From the NCBI GenBank assembly GCA_016928305.1, contig JAFGKY010000114.1:1-64000 (forward strand): a DNA stretch of 64,000 nucleotides, given 5' to 3'. Positions 18,687 to 26,259 of this stretch are shown here, piece by piece. Below the pieces are notes generated by a model. The model saw nothing but the letters and a program-made list of their open reading frames with translations, was not told where the DNA came from and did not search any database. The translations under genes and the position numbers were made by a program. Position 1 is the stretch's first letter, and each line of letters starts with the position of its first letter. The DNA comes from Bacteroidales bacterium. Lineage in GTDB: Bacteria; Bacteroidota; Bacteroidia; Bacteroidales; UBA10428.

Positions 18687-19199
18687 TTAAATCTTCTTTT
18701 CATTTCTTAATTGCCTGCATATATCTTCGACTTCGGTCTTGTTTCCTTCGATGACAAATCGTGCCCTGCAGTAATGATGTTCGCAACGACGACGCAAATC
18801 AGCCACATAAGCCCGAAGCTCTTCTTCCGTTCTTCCTTTCACAACAGGCCGATGACCTATGGTAGCTTGTAATCGTGATACCAGTGTTTCGTCATCCACC
18901 TTTAAATATATTATATCGCCATATTTTTCCATCAGGCTCATGTTGTCGCTGTGACAGGGTAAACCACCGCCTGTAGAAACAAGAATATTATCGCTTTGTA
19001 TGACTTGCATAAGCGCTTCCCGTTCTTTGCGTCTGAATTCCTCTTCTCCGGCATTCAGAAAAATTTCCGGGATAGTTTTGCCCGCTTGTTGTTCAAGGAA
19101 TTCATCAAGATCTACAAATGCAAGATTCAGACGTTCAGCCAGTTTTCTCCCCAGGGTAGTTTTACCACTGCTTTTGTATCCGATGATAAACAGTCTCAA
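18687..19199 (-). CDS. aroK: Shikimate kinase
   Basis: The enzyme phosphorylates shikimate to shikimate 3-phosphate with ATP, a step toward chorismate. It has a Walker A loop GYKSSGKTT (7-15), VDLDEF with Asp32, the EEEFRRKE substrate-binding arginine segment, STGGGLP (75-81) and a lid GHRPVVKGR. The ORF track starts at ATG 19277, adding 26 residues (MLQRSQKL...) that have no counterpart in the family. I use TTG 19199: it puts the ATP-binding strand at the N-terminus, gives 170 residues (the usual size), and leaves a perfect promoter at 19221-19253 just upstream. That promoter lies downstream of the ATG, so the longer form would not be made from it. The gene is divergent from lysS. Confidence 0.88.
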   Translation of the reverse strand: MRLFIIGYKSSGKTTLGRKLAERLNLAFVDLDEFLEQQAGKTIPEIFLNAGEEEFRRKEREALMQVIQSDNILVSTGGGLPCHSDNMSLMEKYGDIIYLKVDDETLVSRLQATIGHRPVVKGRTEEELRAYVADLRRRCEHHYCRARFVIEGNKTEVEDICRQLRNEKKI

Positions 19200-19220
19200 A
19201 TAAAAAAGATTTATAGCGTA

Positions 19221-19253
19221 CAAAGATAATCGCAATGTGTGGATTATGGCAAT
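19221..19253 (-). promoter_or_regulatory. aroK promoter
   Basis: On the minus strand, ATTG is followed after 21 bases by TATCTTTG, a perfect TAnnTTTG -7 element. A start site about 5 bases further on would leave a leader of roughly 17-20 bases before the TTG start. Its position decides the aroK start codon. Confidence 0.7.
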
Positions 19254-19340
19254 CAGTTTCTGGCTCCGTTGTAACACACCCGTTGTTTTATTTCATTTTG
19301 CTCAAAAAGAATATCTTTACAAAAATTTTTCTTATTACCA

Positions 19341-21068
19341 ATGAATCCCTTTGAATTAAGCGAACAGGAAGAAATACGCAGGCAAACGCTGGAAGAACTT
19401 AAGAAACTTGGCATTGATCCTTATCCTGCGTCAGCTTTTCCGGTTAATACAAACACCCGTGAGATAATTGAAAACTATTCGGCTGATAAAAGCAATTTCA
19501 GCGATGTGTGGATTGCAGGGCGGTTAATGAGTAAACGCATTATGGGCAGTGCCTCTTTCGCGGAAATCCAGGATGAAAAGGGAAGGATTCAAATTTATCT
19601 CAAAAGAGATGATTTGTGCCAGGGAGAGGACAAAACCCTGTATAATATTGTTTTTAAGAGATTGCTTGATATTGGTGATTTTATTGGTGTCAGGGGATAT
19701 GTTTTCATTACCCGGATGGGTGAAATATCAATTCATGTTAACCATTTGAAACTATTAAGCAAATCACTCAAACCACTTCCCATTGTTAAAGAGAAGGACG
19801 GAGTTGTTTATGATGCTGTTACCGATCCGGAATTCAGGTATCGGCAACGTTATGTCGACCTGATTGTGAATCCTTCCATAAAAGAGGTTTTCAGGATGCG
19901 TACAAAGCTAATCAACTCCATGCGTCAACTGTTTGATTCCAGGGGGTATCTTGAAGTTGAAACACCTGTTCTCCAGGCTATCCCCGGCGGTGCTGCTGCT
20001 CGTCCCTTTATCACACATCACAATACGCTGGATATTCCACTTTACCTCAGGATAGCCAACGAACTGTATTTGAAAAGACTTATTGTAGGTGGTTTCGAAG
20101 GCGTTTATGAATTTTCCAAGGATTTTCGGAACGAAGGCATGGACAGGACTCACAATCCTGAATTCACCGTTTTGGAAATTTATGTAGCCTATAAGGATTA
20201 TCTGTGGATGATGGATTTCGTGGAGGAGATGATTGAAAAAGTCGCTCTTGACTTGCATGGAACAACTAAAATTCCTTATGGCAAACAGATCATTGATTTT
20301 TCCAGACCCTTTAAGCGGATGTCCATGGTTGATGCTATTAAACAGTATACGGGTGTAAATGTCAGGGATATGCGTGAAGAACAATTGCGAACTGTCAGCC
20401 GGAACTTTGATATAGAAACCGATGCAACCATGGGTACCGGAAAACTGATCGACAAACTTTTCGGTGAAAAGGTGGAGCCTCATCTGATACAACCTGTATT
20501 CATTATGGATTATCCGCTTGAAATGTCACCACTTTGCAAGAAGCATCGGACGGATCCTGGCCTCACTGAACGGTTTGAGCTCATCGTTAACGGAAAGGAA
20601 TTATGCAATGCCTATTCGGAGTTAAATGATCCCCTTGATCAGCGGGAACGATTCCAGGAACAGTTGCGCCTTGCGGAAAAAGGCGATGACGAGGCTATGT
20701 ATATCGATCAGGATTTCCTGCGAGCCCTGGAATATGGTATGCCACCTACATCCGGACTGGGAGTTGGAATCGACCGGCTTACTATGATCATGACAAATCA
20801 GCCCAGCATACAGGATGTTTTGTTTTTTCCGCAGATGCGCCCAGAAAGAACAGAACAACCCGACAATAAAGAGAAATTTATGACATCGGGAATTCCGGAA
20901 CAATGGTATCCAGTGTTACAGCAATTAGGTTATAACACCATTGAGAAAATACGAAAAATTGAAAAACCCGGAAAACTTCATCAGGAAATATGTGGTTTTA
21001 ATAAGAAAAACAAGCTAAACCTGCAAAATCCCTCACCGGAAGAAGTCATCCGTTGGATTTCCGGATAA
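19341..21068 (+). CDS. lysS: Lysyl-tRNA synthetase, class II
   Basis: This cytosolic enzyme charges tRNA-Lys with lysine using ATP. An N-terminal OB-fold anticodon-binding domain (about 55-160, [23 protein letters not shown]) is followed by the class II catalytic core. Motif 1 lies around [12 protein letters not shown], motif 2 is [15 protein letters not shown] and motif 3 is [13 protein letters not shown]. At 575 residues it is about 70 longer than the Escherichia coli enzyme. The extra C-terminal tail (from about 500, [14 protein letters not shown]...EEVIRWISG) looks like a small helical domain and is seen in other Bacteroidota LysS. The start ATG is preceded by an AT-rich stretch with a weak TATCTTTA -7 box at 19312-19319. 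It is monocistronic and divergent from aroK. Confidence 0.96.
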   Translation: MNPFELSEQEEIRRQTLEELKKLGIDPYPASAFPVNTNTREIIENYSADKSNFSDVWIAGRLMSKRIMGSASFAEIQDEKGRIQIYLKRDDLCQGEDKTLYNIVFKRLLDIGDFIGVRGYVFITRMGEISIHVNHLKLLSKSLKPLPIVKEKDGVVYDAVTDPEFRYRQRYVDLIVNPSIKEVFRMRTKLINSMRQLFDSRGYLEVETPVLQAIPGGAAARPFITHHNTLDIPLYLRIANELYLKRLIVGGFEGVYEFSKDFRNEGMDRTHNPEFTVLEIYVAYKDYLWMMDFVEEMIEKVALDLHGTTKIPYGKQIIDFSRPFKRMSMVDAIKQYTGVNVRDMREEQLRTVSRNFDIETDATMGTGKLIDKLFGEKVEPHLIQPVFIMDYPLEMSPLCKKHRTDPGLTERFELIVNGKELCNAYSELNDPLDQRERFQEQLRLAEKGDDEAMYIDQDFLRALEYGMPPTSGLGVGIDRLTMIMTNQPSIQDVLFFPQMRPERTEQPDNKEKFMTSGIPEQWYPVLQQLGYNTIEKIRKIEKPGKLHQEICGFNKKNKLNLQNPSPEEVIRWISG

Positions 21069-21199
21069 AAAGCCGCTGAAGGGATAATAGAAAATATTTG
21101 AAAAACCTGCTCCGATCGGGTTCTATAAAAATAACTCAGGATACCGTCATTAAAAAATATAGCCTGGAAATATACTTGATAATAAGGCGGTTTACCATA

Positions 21200-21230
21200 T
21201 TGCTTTGTTACAGTTAATGCCGTATATTTG
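21200..21230 (+). promoter_or_regulatory. Promoter of the DoxX-family gene
   Basis: ATTG is followed after 20 bases by TATATTTG, a perfect match to the Bacteroidota TTG-N19/21-TAnnTTTG promoter. The -7 element ends 23 bases before the ATG at 21254. Confidence 0.7.
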
Positions 21231-21253
21231 GTATAAACCAAAAACCAGGTGAT

Positions 21254-21625
21254 ATGAAATCATTGACCTTTGTCGGCCGAATAATCTTTGCAGTACCGTT
21301 TGTTATATTCGGCGTATTTCATTTCCTGAATGCAAAGAGTATGGCTGATACCATGCTGCAGGGCTGGCCGGTAAATACGGTGCTGGTATATATCTCAGGG
21401 CTGGCACTTATTTTAACCGGAGTAAGCATTATGTTCAATCTTTATGCACGTCTGGCCAGCATATTACTGGCAGCGTTGCTGCTTATCTTTATTCTGACGC
21501 TTCATATCAAAGGCATTGGATCACCGGATGTAATCGTTAAACAACTTTCCATGACAGCACTTCTCAAAGACATGGGCTTGATGGGTGCAGCTCTGACTTA
21601 TGCAGGAATACTGGGGAAAGGATAA
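21254..21625 (+). CDS. DoxX-family membrane protein
   Basis: This 123-residue integral inner-membrane protein has four predicted helices (about 5-25, 45-65, 68-88, 100-118). The N-terminal FVGRIIFAVPFVIFGVFHFLNA and the GLALILTGVSIMF segment match the DoxX/DoxD-like family. Members are linked to redox stress or quinone-associated functions, but the biochemical role of this one is not evident. A consensus promoter lies just upstream and the next gene follows 99 bases later on the same strand, so co-transcription is possible. Confidence 0.8.
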   Translation: MKSLTFVGRIIFAVPFVIFGVFHFLNAKSMADTMLQGWPVNTVLVYISGLALILTGVSIMFNLYARLASILLAALLLIFILTLHIKGIGSPDVIVKQLSMTALLKDMGLMGAALTYAGILGKG

Positions 21626-21724
21626 GAGAAATAGGAGAAAAAAACTTAGAGTTCCTAGCCAACTTGTTGTCGCCGGTTGTTTATTAACCATGAGTAAAAA
21701 GTTATAAGCCAGAAGCAACATTAA

Positions 21725-22243
21725 ATGAATAATCTGATAAGATATATTCTTGGGTACATCCTGGGGATATCTGTCTTTGCTGTACTGATACCTTTAGGAA
21801 TGGTGGAACTGTCAAAGCTGGATCCTTTAATACAATCGGGATTATCAGCGTGTTTGTTTGTTCGTATCCTGGTCTCGCTGCCCTTTTTTATTACCGGACT
21901 GGGTTTTATGATCTGGTCGAACATATACTTATTCCGGGTGGGAAAGGGAGGTCCGGCAGATGGCTTTAATATTGCTATAAGTCCCCGCACAAAGAAACTG
22001 GTCGTAACCGGGCCCTATCGCTATAGTCGAAATCCGATGGTATTCGGAGCTTTTACAGTCTACTTTTCAATCGGATTATTCCTGTTATCTGTCCTCTGCG
22101 TGGTTATTCTTGTCGTCTTTATCGGCTTTGCAGTTAAATATTTAAGGATGACTGAGGAGAAAAGACTGCTGAAGGATTTTGGTGAACAATACAGGGAATA
22201 TAAAAGCAACGTGCCCATGATCTTTCCAAAAATAAAAAAGTAA
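21725..22243 (+). CDS. Isoprenylcysteine carboxyl methyltransferase-like membrane protein
   Basis: This 172-residue protein has about four to five transmembrane helices. The signature GPYRYSRNPMVFG (about 98-110) and the C-terminal EEKRLLKDFGEQYREYK match the PEMT/ICMT superfamily of S-adenosylmethionine-dependent membrane methyltransferases. The arginines and glutamates of these motifs form the cofactor pocket in the family. Bacterial members methylate lipids or small amphiphiles; this substrate is unknown. The final KIKK is a basic cytosolic tail. The start ATG directly follows a short AT-rich region with no strong promoter, consistent with transcription from the DoxX promoter. Confidence 0.85.
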   Translation: MNNLIRYILGYILGISVFAVLIPLGMVELSKLDPLIQSGLSACLFVRILVSLPFFITGLGFMIWSNIYLFRVGKGGPADGFNIAISPRTKKLVVTGPYRYSRNPMVFGAFTVYFSIGLFLLSVLCVVILVVFIGFAVKYLRMTEEKRLLKDFGEQYREYKSNVPMIFPKIKK

Positions 22244-22321
22244 GAATTCCTGGTACTGTTGACACAGGGTTGACACACCATTATACTATATTTTCGAGTT
22301 AGGCGCAAGTTAAAAAAATAC

Positions 22322-22353
22322 GTTGCATAATACGGACAAAATATCTATATTTG
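22322..22353 (+). promoter_or_regulatory. Promoter of the antitoxin/PIN toxin operon
   Basis: GTTG, then 20 bases, then TATATTTG, a perfect -7 element. The predicted start site falls about 16 bases before ATG 22374. This excludes the ORF-track TTG start at 22323, which lies inside the promoter. Confidence 0.7.
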
Positions 22354-22373
22354 TACGTATTAAAAACTTTTTT

Positions 22374-22631
22374 ATGGATTCAAAATTAACATTGAAACTG
22401 GATAAATTTGTGATAGACAAGGCAAAAGACTATGCTTCGACACACAAAAGGAGTCTTTCTCGAATAATTGAATCTTATCTGAGATCTTTAATCAATAAGA
22501 ACAAGAAAGAGAATAATGATGATATTGAGATATCTCCTTTTGTAAAAAGTATAGCTACAGGTGTCAAAATTCCCGATGATTTCGATATCAAAAAGGAATA
22601 TGGCGATCACTTAACACAAAAGTATCAATGA
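22374..22631 (+). CDS. DUF6364-type antitoxin (ribbon-helix-helix-like)
   Basis: This 85-residue protein opens MDSKLTLKLDKFVIDKAKDYA, then SLSRIIESYLRSL. That is a short beta strand plus two helices typical of ribbon-helix-helix DNA-binding antitoxins of the DUF6364 group. The C-terminal half (ISPFVKSIATGVKIPDDFD) would be the flexible toxin-neutralising tail. Its stop overlaps the start of the PIN-domain gene by four bases (ATGA), the usual antitoxin-toxin layout. It probably represses its own promoter at 22322-22353. I chose ATG 22374 because of that promoter and because the strand begins there. Confidence 0.8.
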   Translation: MDSKLTLKLDKFVIDKAKDYASTHKRSLSRIIESYLRSLINKNKKENNDDIEISPFVKSIATGVKIPDDFDIKKEYGDHLTQKYQ

Positions 22632-23050
22632 TTGCCAAATTATTCATTGATACAAACATAATGATGGACCTTTTAGGAGAAAGGATTCCACATTATGACG
22701 CGGCGGCAAAAATTGCCACATTAGCAGATAAGGGAAAAGTTAAAATCATAGTAGCAGCCTTTTCATATCCGACAATATATTATTTGTTAAGTAAGTTCGA
22801 AAATCCTGAAAAGGTTAAAGAAAAGCTACGGAAATTTAAGATTATTTCAGAAATTTCAGATTTAGATGAAATTGTAATAGAAAAAGGGTTGGCATCAAGT
22901 TTCATTGATTTTGAGGATGCTTTGCAATACCATTGTGCACTAAAAGCAGATTGCGATATCCTGATAACTCGAAATGCAAAAGATTTTAAAGGAGCTTCGA
23001 TTCCAGTAATGTCCTGTGAAGAATTTCTTTATAGTTTAAAAAATAAATAA
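22628..23050 (+). CDS. PIN-domain toxin (VapC-like)
   Basis: This 140-residue protein has a PIN-fold ribonuclease active site: Asp8 in FIDTNI, an acidic centre at DFEDALQ (Asp94, Glu96, Asp97), and CDILITRNAKDF with Asp110, Asn116 and Asp119. These acidic residues bind magnesium or manganese. PIN toxins cleave tRNA or rRNA and arrest growth unless neutralised by their antitoxin. The gene is translationally coupled to the upstream DUF6364 gene. The specific RNA target cannot be told from sequence. All catalytic residues are present, so the module looks intact. Confidence 0.88.
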   Translation: MIAKLFIDTNIMMDLLGERIPHYDAAAKIATLADKGKVKIIVAAFSYPTIYYLLSKFENPEKVKEKLRKFKIISEISDLDEIVIEKGLASSFIDFEDALQYHCALKADCDILITRNAKDFKGASIPVMSCEEFLYSLKNK

Positions 23051-23100
23051 CCTACGCAAACGATATTGTATTATTAATCTATTAATAAACTGAACCGTAT

Positions 23101-23586
23101 ATGACAACAAAAACAAATTCAAATGCCGAGTGCTGCCCCGAATTCAATCCTGAACCATGGGATGACAAAGTGTGGGACTGGGATAAGAAGAAATTTGTCA
23201 GGGATCACGTTTTCACATTTTTCAATATACCGCTGAACTTTGGCAAAGTAATGAGAAAGCTTGATGAAAAGGTCAGAAAAGCCGATGCCACAATACCGGA
23301 CTGGCTTTGTTTATCCGATCACACATCGGGGTGGAATATGGATGTCTATCTTGCTGTGGACAAGGAAATACCGGAAGCTGAGAATACAACATTGAGTGGA
23401 AAATTTTACAGCAAAGTGTATGAAGGGCCTTACAGCGAGACTGGTAAATGGTGCAAGGACTTTGAGGCTTTCGCTAAATCAAAAGGATTGGAAATAAAAA
23501 AATGGTTTATGTGGTATACAACCTGTCCGAAATGTGCTAAAAAATACGGGAAGAATTATGTGGCTATAATTTCTCGGGTGGAATGA
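23101..23586 (+). CDS. Uncharacterised GyrI-like small protein with CPKC motif
   Basis: This 161-residue soluble protein has no signal peptide. It begins with a Cys-Cys-rich motif (ECCPEFNPEPWDDK) and contains FNIPLNFGKVM, SDHTSGWNMDVYLAV, YEGPYSETGKW and a late CPKC. The strand pattern and YEGPY segment resemble GyrI-like ligand-binding domains, and relatives are often labelled 'hydrolase' without proof. The CxxC could bind metal or form a disulfide. It stands alone between the toxin pair and the DUF3788 gene, separated by about 50 and 100 bases. No enzymatic function can be assigned. Confidence 0.7.
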   Translation: MTTKTNSNAECCPEFNPEPWDDKVWDWDKKKFVRDHVFTFFNIPLNFGKVMRKLDEKVRKADATIPDWLCLSDHTSGWNMDVYLAVDKEIPEAENTTLSGKFYSKVYEGPYSETGKWCKDFEAFAKSKGLEIKKWFMWYTTCPKCAKKYGKNYVAIISRVE

Positions 23587-23685
23587 ATGGTTGGATACAA
23601 GGCGGGGAATGAGACCAGGAGAAACTACAAAAAATACAGCATATATCGAATACTATTTTAATTTTTAACAAAATAATACAGCATA

Positions 23686-24117
23686 ATGTCGGAAAAAGAA
23701 AAATTCATTTTGTCAGATCCGTCAATTGTACCCAACAATAAATATATTTCTTCAATAATTGGTGATAAAAGCCGTTTATGGGAAAACATTATGAATCATG
23801 TGCATGAAAACTATGAGGACATTTCTGAAGTATGGAAATTTTATAATGACGGGAAGCAATGGTTTTTCAGGGTTATTCAAAAGAAAAAGACACTATTTTG
23901 GATTGGGGTGTTGAAGGACACCTTCAGGGTAACATTTTATTTCGGGGATAAAGCGGAACCACTGATTGAAGGAAGCAGTTTGCCGGAATCCATTAAAAAC
24001 AACTTTAAGTCGGCAAAGCATTTTGGAAAGATCAGAGGAATATCGATTAAAATGACAAAGGACAGGGATGTTGAATATGTGCTTAAATTAACAGCTTTAA
24101 AATCTACTTTAAAATAG
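23686..24117 (+). CDS. DUF3788 family protein
   Basis: This 143-residue soluble protein matches DUF3788 by its core VWKFYNDGKQWFFRVIQKKKTLFWIGVL and FRVTFYFGDKAEPL, a mixed alpha/beta fold with a WKFY..GK..... KK.TLFW signature. The family has no established activity. The gene is followed by a repeat-containing region with a decayed gene, so it may mark the edge of a variable segment. The start at 23686 is the only in-frame ATG near the expected N-terminus. Confidence 0.83.
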   Translation: MSEKEKFILSDPSIVPNNKYISSIIGDKSRLWENIMNHVHENYEDISEVWKFYNDGKQWFFRVIQKKKTLFWIGVLKDTFRVTFYFGDKAEPLIEGSSLPESIKNNFKSAKHFGKIRGISIKMTKDRDVEYVLKLTALKSTLK

Positions 24118-24156
24118 TTTTTAATGAGGAACTATATTCAGGAGCCTGCTGGCGAA

Positions 24157-24175
24157 CCTGCCTGCTGCAGGCAGG
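24157..24175. repeat. Perfect 9-bp inverted repeat in a gene-poor stretch
   Basis: CCTGCCTGC-T-GCAGGCAGG forms a perfect hairpin. It sits in the gene-poor interval 24118-24363, which is GC-richer than its surroundings and holds further short repeated words (ATCGGGAT occurs twice). I see no gene or RNA fold there. Confidence 0.7.
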
Positions 24176-24363
24176 CTGAATAATGGTTGCCGAACTTAGC
24201 GACGGTGACAATCGGAGCGACCTCACGAATACAGTGAGTAATTATCCCAATAGCCCCGCCTGAACGATGTCAGTCGGGCAGGAAAGCGCATCGGGATAGG
24301 GTTAATTGGCTTCGCGGAGCTCTCCGGATTTTTATCGGGATCGTTTCCCCGCCGCTTGCAGCG

Positions 24364-24654
24364 GATTTATTTTCAGTATTTGGTTTTTTGGGAAACTGTG
24401 ATAAGGATGATAAGAAACCAGACCGTTACGAGGGACTAAACGCTACAATGTACGATGCAGCATAGGCGTTTATTTACAATCCCACACAAGCAAACTGTGA
24501 GGCTTATAAAGATGCAATTCGGGATTATCTTAACGGTTGCTCACGGATAGTGACTGCCGAGAGGGCACGCCTGGAGGCAGAAGATGATGGTTACCTTAAG
24601 AAGTATGCCAGTGTTATTCCCAGGAAGTTGGCTGTGGCATAACCTATAATGCCT
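24364..24654 (+). pseudogene. Decayed small lipoprotein gene
   Basis: In one frame a hydrophobic stretch ends LGNC at Cys codon 24397, then continues DKDDKKPDRYEGL, as in small Bacteroidota lipoproteins. An in-frame TAG at 24463-24465 interrupts it. The frame then resumes with protein-like sequence (NPTQANCEAYKDAI, CSRIVTAERARLEAED) to a stop at 24654. No ATG lies at the expected signal-peptide start. Its 3' end overlaps the 3' end of the convergent DUF819 gene. The pattern indicates a gene inactivated by a nonsense change and 5' loss. No function is assignable. Confidence 0.6.
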
Positions 24655-25745
24655 ATCGTTATTCCCGAGAGTATAATTTCTTTGTTCCGGAGTGCGTTTG
24701 CAACAGTTGGTACAAAAGGTGGTGAAAAAATAAAGGCGGTTGAAGCAATAATGGTAGTATCGGTATCAATTTTAAAAATCCTGGAAAACAGTACGAGGAA
24801 GAAAAGGGACCCGAAAACTACTATAGCAACAAAGGCTGCCATGTACAGTGATTTTGTGGTAAACATGCTGAAATTGGCAAAAGAGCCTACTACAATGCAA
24901 AAGATCACGATAAGATACATACCACTCTGAAAGGTCTTCTTTATTTTATTGACAGCCGGTATAAGAGACAGGAAAATGGATATAGCTGTAATGCCTACGA
25001 TCATACCGGCAGTCTGATAATCAGCCGGGAAGAATTGCTTTAGGAACAGAGAAATCCCTACAACTGCCCCCGAAAGCAATAATGCCAATAGCAGCGGCAG
25101 GATAATTCTTTTATTATGGATACCTCTAAAGGAATCCCAACCGTCAAAGTCATCCATTTCATTTTCCAGTGAAATCTTTGAATCCATTGGCTTAAAGGGA
25201 ATCAATGCCTTTCCGAGAACTTTCTGCGCTATGGTAATCAGGAAAAAGAAATAAGGGATACAGATCAGTATATCATATGCATTTACAAGGATAAATGTTT
25301 CTTCATCAACATTCAGTGCAACTTTAATAGCTGCCATATTCGCCGTTGCACCGATATAAACTCCTGCCATGAGTCCGGAGACTTTCCAGGATTCCGTTAT
25401 GATATCTTTTAGAAAATAGTTACCAATTACGATGATCAGCAATACGGAAATTATGCCGAGCAGGACCGCCAATCCCGTTTTTAAAGCCAGGCGCGACCAT
25501 TGCCTGATGTTAATTGAAAACAACAGTAGTGGTAGCGCCAGTGCAATGGTTACGGATGTGAAGTTTTCCTGCATGGATTTCATCTCCGGCTTTATCAATC
25601 CGATATTACTCAGAATGATCCCCAGCACATAGGCCAGTCCCACTGTTCCAAATTTGTTAAGCCATACTGATTTTTTACATCCGTACAACAGCATTAGTGG
25701 GCCCAGGATGTAGATCACACCAACTACCAAGGTGTCCATTCTCAT
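24591..25745 (-). CDS. DUF819-family permease
   Basis: This 384-residue inner-membrane protein has about 10-11 helices. The N-terminal GPLMLLYG, FGTVGLAYVLGI, LALPLLLFSINI and SGLMAGVYIGATANMAAI segments match the DUF819 (YjcL-like) family, whose two-fold repeats suggest a secondary transporter. A soluble acidic loop (KPMDSKISLENEMDDFDGWD) separates the halves. The substrate is unknown. The first ATG (25745) and a second two codons later are both possible. A TAATTTTG -7 box lies just upstream at 25768-25775. Confidence 0.85.
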   Translation of the reverse strand: MRMDTLVVGVIYILGPLMLLYGCKKSVWLNKFGTVGLAYVLGIILSNIGLIKPEMKSMQENFTSVTIALALPLLLFSINIRQWSRLALKTGLAVLLGIISVLLIIVIGNYFLKDIITESWKVSGLMAGVYIGATANMAAIKVALNVDEETFILVNAYDILICIPYFFFLITIAQKVLGKALIPFKPMDSKISLENEMDDFDGWDSFRGIHNKRIILPLLLALLLSGAVVGISLFLKQFFPADYQTAGMIVGITAISIFLSLIPAVNKIKKTFQSGMYLIVIFCIVVGSFANFSMFTTKSLYMAAFVAIVVFGSLFFLVLFSRIFKIDTDTTIIASTAFIFSPPFVPTVANALRNKEIILSGITIGIIGYATANFLGITLAYFLR

Positions 25746-25767
25746 AGTGTAAAGCCGCGAAAATAGG

Positions 25768-25803
25768 CAAAATTAAAGGACATTCACAATAATTCATTCA
25801 AAA
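25768..25803 (-). promoter_or_regulatory. Candidate promoter of the DUF819 gene
   Basis: On the minus strand TAATTTTG is a perfect TAnnTTTG match 23 bases before the ATG. The nearest TTTG lies 23 bases upstream of it, slightly longer than usual spacing. Confidence 0.45.
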
Positions 25804-25849
25804 TGCGTATTTTTATCATTGAGCTGATTCGAAAACAAATTGACTAAGC

Positions 25850-26227
25850 GTGATAAAATGGTATTTTGACCGGGAAAGAGCATTTGTCGAAGTGACTTAT
25901 ACAGGTGATATTACCTGTGACCAGGTTCAGGAATATCTGGATGCGTTGGGCAGAGCAGAAGGACTTCCAGTCCGGCTTTGTATTCTGAGCGATATGACCG
26001 AAGCCAATAACAGGCCTTTGTTCAAATCCAGGAAGACATCAAAGATGATGAATGATATTAAATAAAGAGTGGCTAAATATGAATTGGTCAGGGAAGCAAT
26101 TATGCATAGCAATCCCATTAACATGGCTTTTGCATACCTTTATATTAGGTTTTTTTCAACCACGAAAAATTATAAGATTAAAGTATTTAGCACAAGGGCT
26201 GCAGCAATGGAATGGTTAGGTATATGA
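25850..26227 (+). pseudogene. STAS/SpoIIAA-like gene interrupted by an in-frame TAA
   Basis: The first 71 codons (IKWYFDRERAFVEVTYTGDI, LCILSDMTEAN) look like a small STAS/SpoIIAA-like domain. A TAA at 26063-26065 stops it. The same frame then reads on for 53 codons of plausible continuation: AKYELVREAIMHSNPINMA, then AYLYIRFF and AAMEWLGI, ending at TGA 26225-26227. Small proteins of this class usually end in such a helix. The simplest reading is a nonsense mutation in a gene of about 125 codons. A sequencing error or readthrough would look the same. The annotated 71-residue ORF is therefore probably a fragment. Confidence 0.7.
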
Positions 26228-26259
26228 ATTCAGTGACTTTCAAAAATAAAACCATTTTT

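Noticed and set aside
24181-24360. GC-richer stretch as a tRNA or structured RNA gene
   Set aside because: No cloverleaf or known RNA consensus could be drawn by eye.
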